From Collinsella sp. An268 (GTDB taxonomy: Bacteria > Actinomycetota > Coriobacteriia > Coriobacteriales > Coriobacteriaceae): DNA of 64,000 nucleotides. A model generated the notes under the pieces. The model was not told the DNA's origin and did no database searches. It saw nothing but the letters and a program-made list of their open reading frames with translations. Positions 62,884 to 64,000 of the stretch are shown here, one piece after another (the stretch's first letter is position 1; every line of letters starts with the position of its first letter). Where the stretch lies: assembly GCF_002159765.1 (NCBI RefSeq), contig NZ_NFJH01000008.1, positions 1-64,000 on the forward strand. The letters run 5' to 3'. The position numbers and the translations under genes are program-made.

Positions 62884-63216
62884 TTGAGAATCACGTACTC
62901 CTCTAAGAAGCTTCAACAACTATGCGAGGACGTGCGCACAATGCACAGGAAGCGCCCCGATATCGAAAAGAAACTCCGGCTACGCATCAAAGCCATTGAG
63001 GCCGCAGAGACTTTAGGCGATCTTTCGAAAAACGATCCGTTGGGACGATGGCACCGCCTGAGCGGCGACCGAGAAGGACAGTGGGCAGGGAAGGTATCAG
63101 GCAACGAGCGCATTATCATCGAACCAAGCTGCGAAGGCGTGAAGGTTCTCGACGTAATAGAGCAGCTTGCCGTTAGCGAGGTAAACGTTAGGGATATAAC
63201 CGACTACCACGACTAA
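62884..63216 (+). CDS. higB: HigB/RelE-family toxin
   Basis: A 110-residue toxin of the RelE/ParE superfamily, which cuts mRNA on the ribosome. It begins MRITYSSKKLQQLCEDVRTM and contains LGRWHRLSGDREGQWAGKVS (about 53-72), NERIIIEPSCEGVK and VNVRDITDYHD, the usual end of HigB-like proteins. The start is TTG at 62884. The toxin precedes the antitoxin, as in higBA. The antitoxin starts 22 bases later. Confidence 0.88.
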   Translation: MRITYSSKKLQQLCEDVRTMHRKRPDIEKKLRLRIKAIEAAETLGDLSKNDPLGRWHRLSGDREGQWAGKVSGNERIIIEPSCEGVKVLDVIEQLAVSEVNVRDITDYHD

Positions 63217-63238
63217 GGAAGAATGAAAGGAGACGGGG

Positions 63239-64000
63239 ATGGCTACCAACTATGCGGTGGCGCCGGGTGAATTCCTTCAGGAGTGGATCGAAGAAGAGGG
63301 AAGGGGCATCACCCAATCGGATCTTGCAGAGCGCCTCGGCGTCTCGCGCAAGCACGTTAATCAGATTCTCGGGGGCAAGGCGTCTATCTCGCCGGAGCTT
63401 GCGTTGCGACTCGAACACGTCACGGGTATTCCCTGCAGGGCCTGGCTTGCCTATGAGGCGCTTTATCAAGAGGACCGAGCGCGCATCCAAGAGGAAAACT
63501 CGCTGTCGAACCATCTGTCCTGCGTGAGCTCTGAACTCGCCTCGTTTCTCAGAAGGCAGGGTGCGAGCAAGGCAACGCTCCGCGACCCCCAACGGGTACT
63601 CATCGATTTTCTTGACTTTACCGGATTTGGCTCATGCGGCGCATTCGTAGAATATTCGAGCAAGGCCATGCAATGCCCGTCCTATGCAGCACTGCGGGAA
63701 TCGGGAGCGTACGTAGACGAAGCACTTGTAGCCGCTTGGATAGCGGCCGGAGAAAAAACCGAGACCTGCCAAAAGTCCAGCGACCTCCACTTCGATCGCC
63801 AAAAACTGCTCGATCTTCTTCCTCATATCAAACGACGCGCCAAGACGTCAGACAGCACCATGATTGATGACATCTCAGCGATGCTGGAGACCGCCGGAGT
63901 AATTTATCAGTTTGTTGAGCCTCCCAAAAAGTTCCCCCTACATGGGATTACGCGCTGGCTGAAAAATGGCGTACCCATTATCCAGCAGACCGGCAGACGC
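63239..64000 (+). CDS. higA: HigA-type antitoxin, long form (partial, runs off the window)
   Basis: The frame is open from the ATG at 63239 to the window end, 254 codons. The N-terminal helix-turn-helix is ITQSDLAERLGVSRKHVNQI, LGGKASISPELALRLEHVTG (about 24-63). Short HigA proteins stop near residue 100; this one continues with SFLRRQGASKATLRDPQRVL, LDFTGFG, and other segments typical of the long HTH plus ImmA-like antitoxin form. The HExxH of ImmA is not reached in the window. AAAGGAG precedes the ATG. Confidence 0.85.
   Translation, partial: MATNYAVAPGEFLQEWIEEEGRGITQSDLAERLGVSRKHVNQILGGKASISPELALRLEHVTGIPCRAWLAYEALYQEDRARIQEENSLSNHLSCVSSELASFLRRQGASKATLRDPQRVLIDFLDFTGFGSCGAFVEYSSKAMQCPSYAALRESGAYVDEALVAAWIAAGEKTETCQKSSDLHFDRQKLLDLLPHIKRRAKTSDSTMIDDISAMLETAGVIYQFVEPPKKFPLHGITRWLKNGVPIIQQTGRR

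Overview
The window looks like chromosomal DNA of a high-GC anaerobic actinobacterium of the class Coriobacteriia, probably Collinsella or a close relative. This rests on very high GC at third codon positions, a sodium-pumping oxaloacetate decarboxylase next to ATP-type PEP carboxykinase, a clostridial-type peptide deformylase, a FucO-type propanediol oxidoreductase, and several genes typical of gut anaerobes (DUF3284, the long macro-domain protein, rubredoxin proteins). The assignment is inference from gene content, not a database match. No rRNA, tRNA, CRISPR array, integrase or complete insertion sequence was seen.

Layout. 0.5-2 kb: infC-rpmI-rplT on the minus strand, with a leader terminator and an ATA start codon on infC. 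2.1-5.8 kb: a five-gene sodium-translocating decarboxylase operon. 5.9-6.2 kb: an array of ~37-bp repeats in two opposed blocks. 6.3-19.4 kb: dnaE, a DUF3284 gene, pckA, a 113-bp nested palindrome, and an AddA/AddB-type exonuclease pair. 19.5-26.6 kb: an acetyltransferase, a YerC/TrpR-like regulator, ApbE, a small membrane protein, cysK, mnmA, fucO and a DUF1275 protein. 26.6-29.3 kb: a rearranged patch with a ThrE-like gene cut and joined to a DinJ antitoxin relic, plus an intact DinJ-like gene overlapping a CPBP membrane protease. 29.3-37.6 kb: a DEAD-box helicase, a copper operon (copA-copZ-csoR) behind a CsoR-type operator, a MITE-like element, a nitroreductase, an ADP-ribosylglycohydrolase, a deformylase and a CBS protein.

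37.6-52.5 kb is the accessory region. It has lower and uneven GC, gene remnants and defence-type genes: an Abi/HEPN protein, two related XRE regulators, an orphan membrane coiled-coil protein, a type III restriction-modification pair followed by an Mrr-like nuclease gene, and an ABC-type ATPase overlapping a small TOPRIM-like gene. A core-like MATE transporter sits inside it. 52.7-64 kb: two large convergent genes of unknown role (one with DUF3825 and an internal duplication), a phosphatase, a methyltransferase/metallophosphoesterase pair, a double-rubredoxin protein overlapping a ferredoxin-rubredoxin protein, a VWA protein, a macro-domain protein and a HigBA-type toxin-antitoxin pair that runs off the end.

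Working together: PEP carboxykinase and oxaloacetate decarboxylase both act on oxaloacetate, and the decarboxylase would store the energy as a sodium gradient. CopA, CopZ and CsoR form a self-regulated copper efflux unit. The most promising candidates for undescribed biology are the type III R-M plus Mrr-like nuclease cassette with its upstream membrane protein, the ATPase/TOPRIM-like pair, the DinJ-CPBP overlap, and the repeat array at 5.9-6.2 kb.
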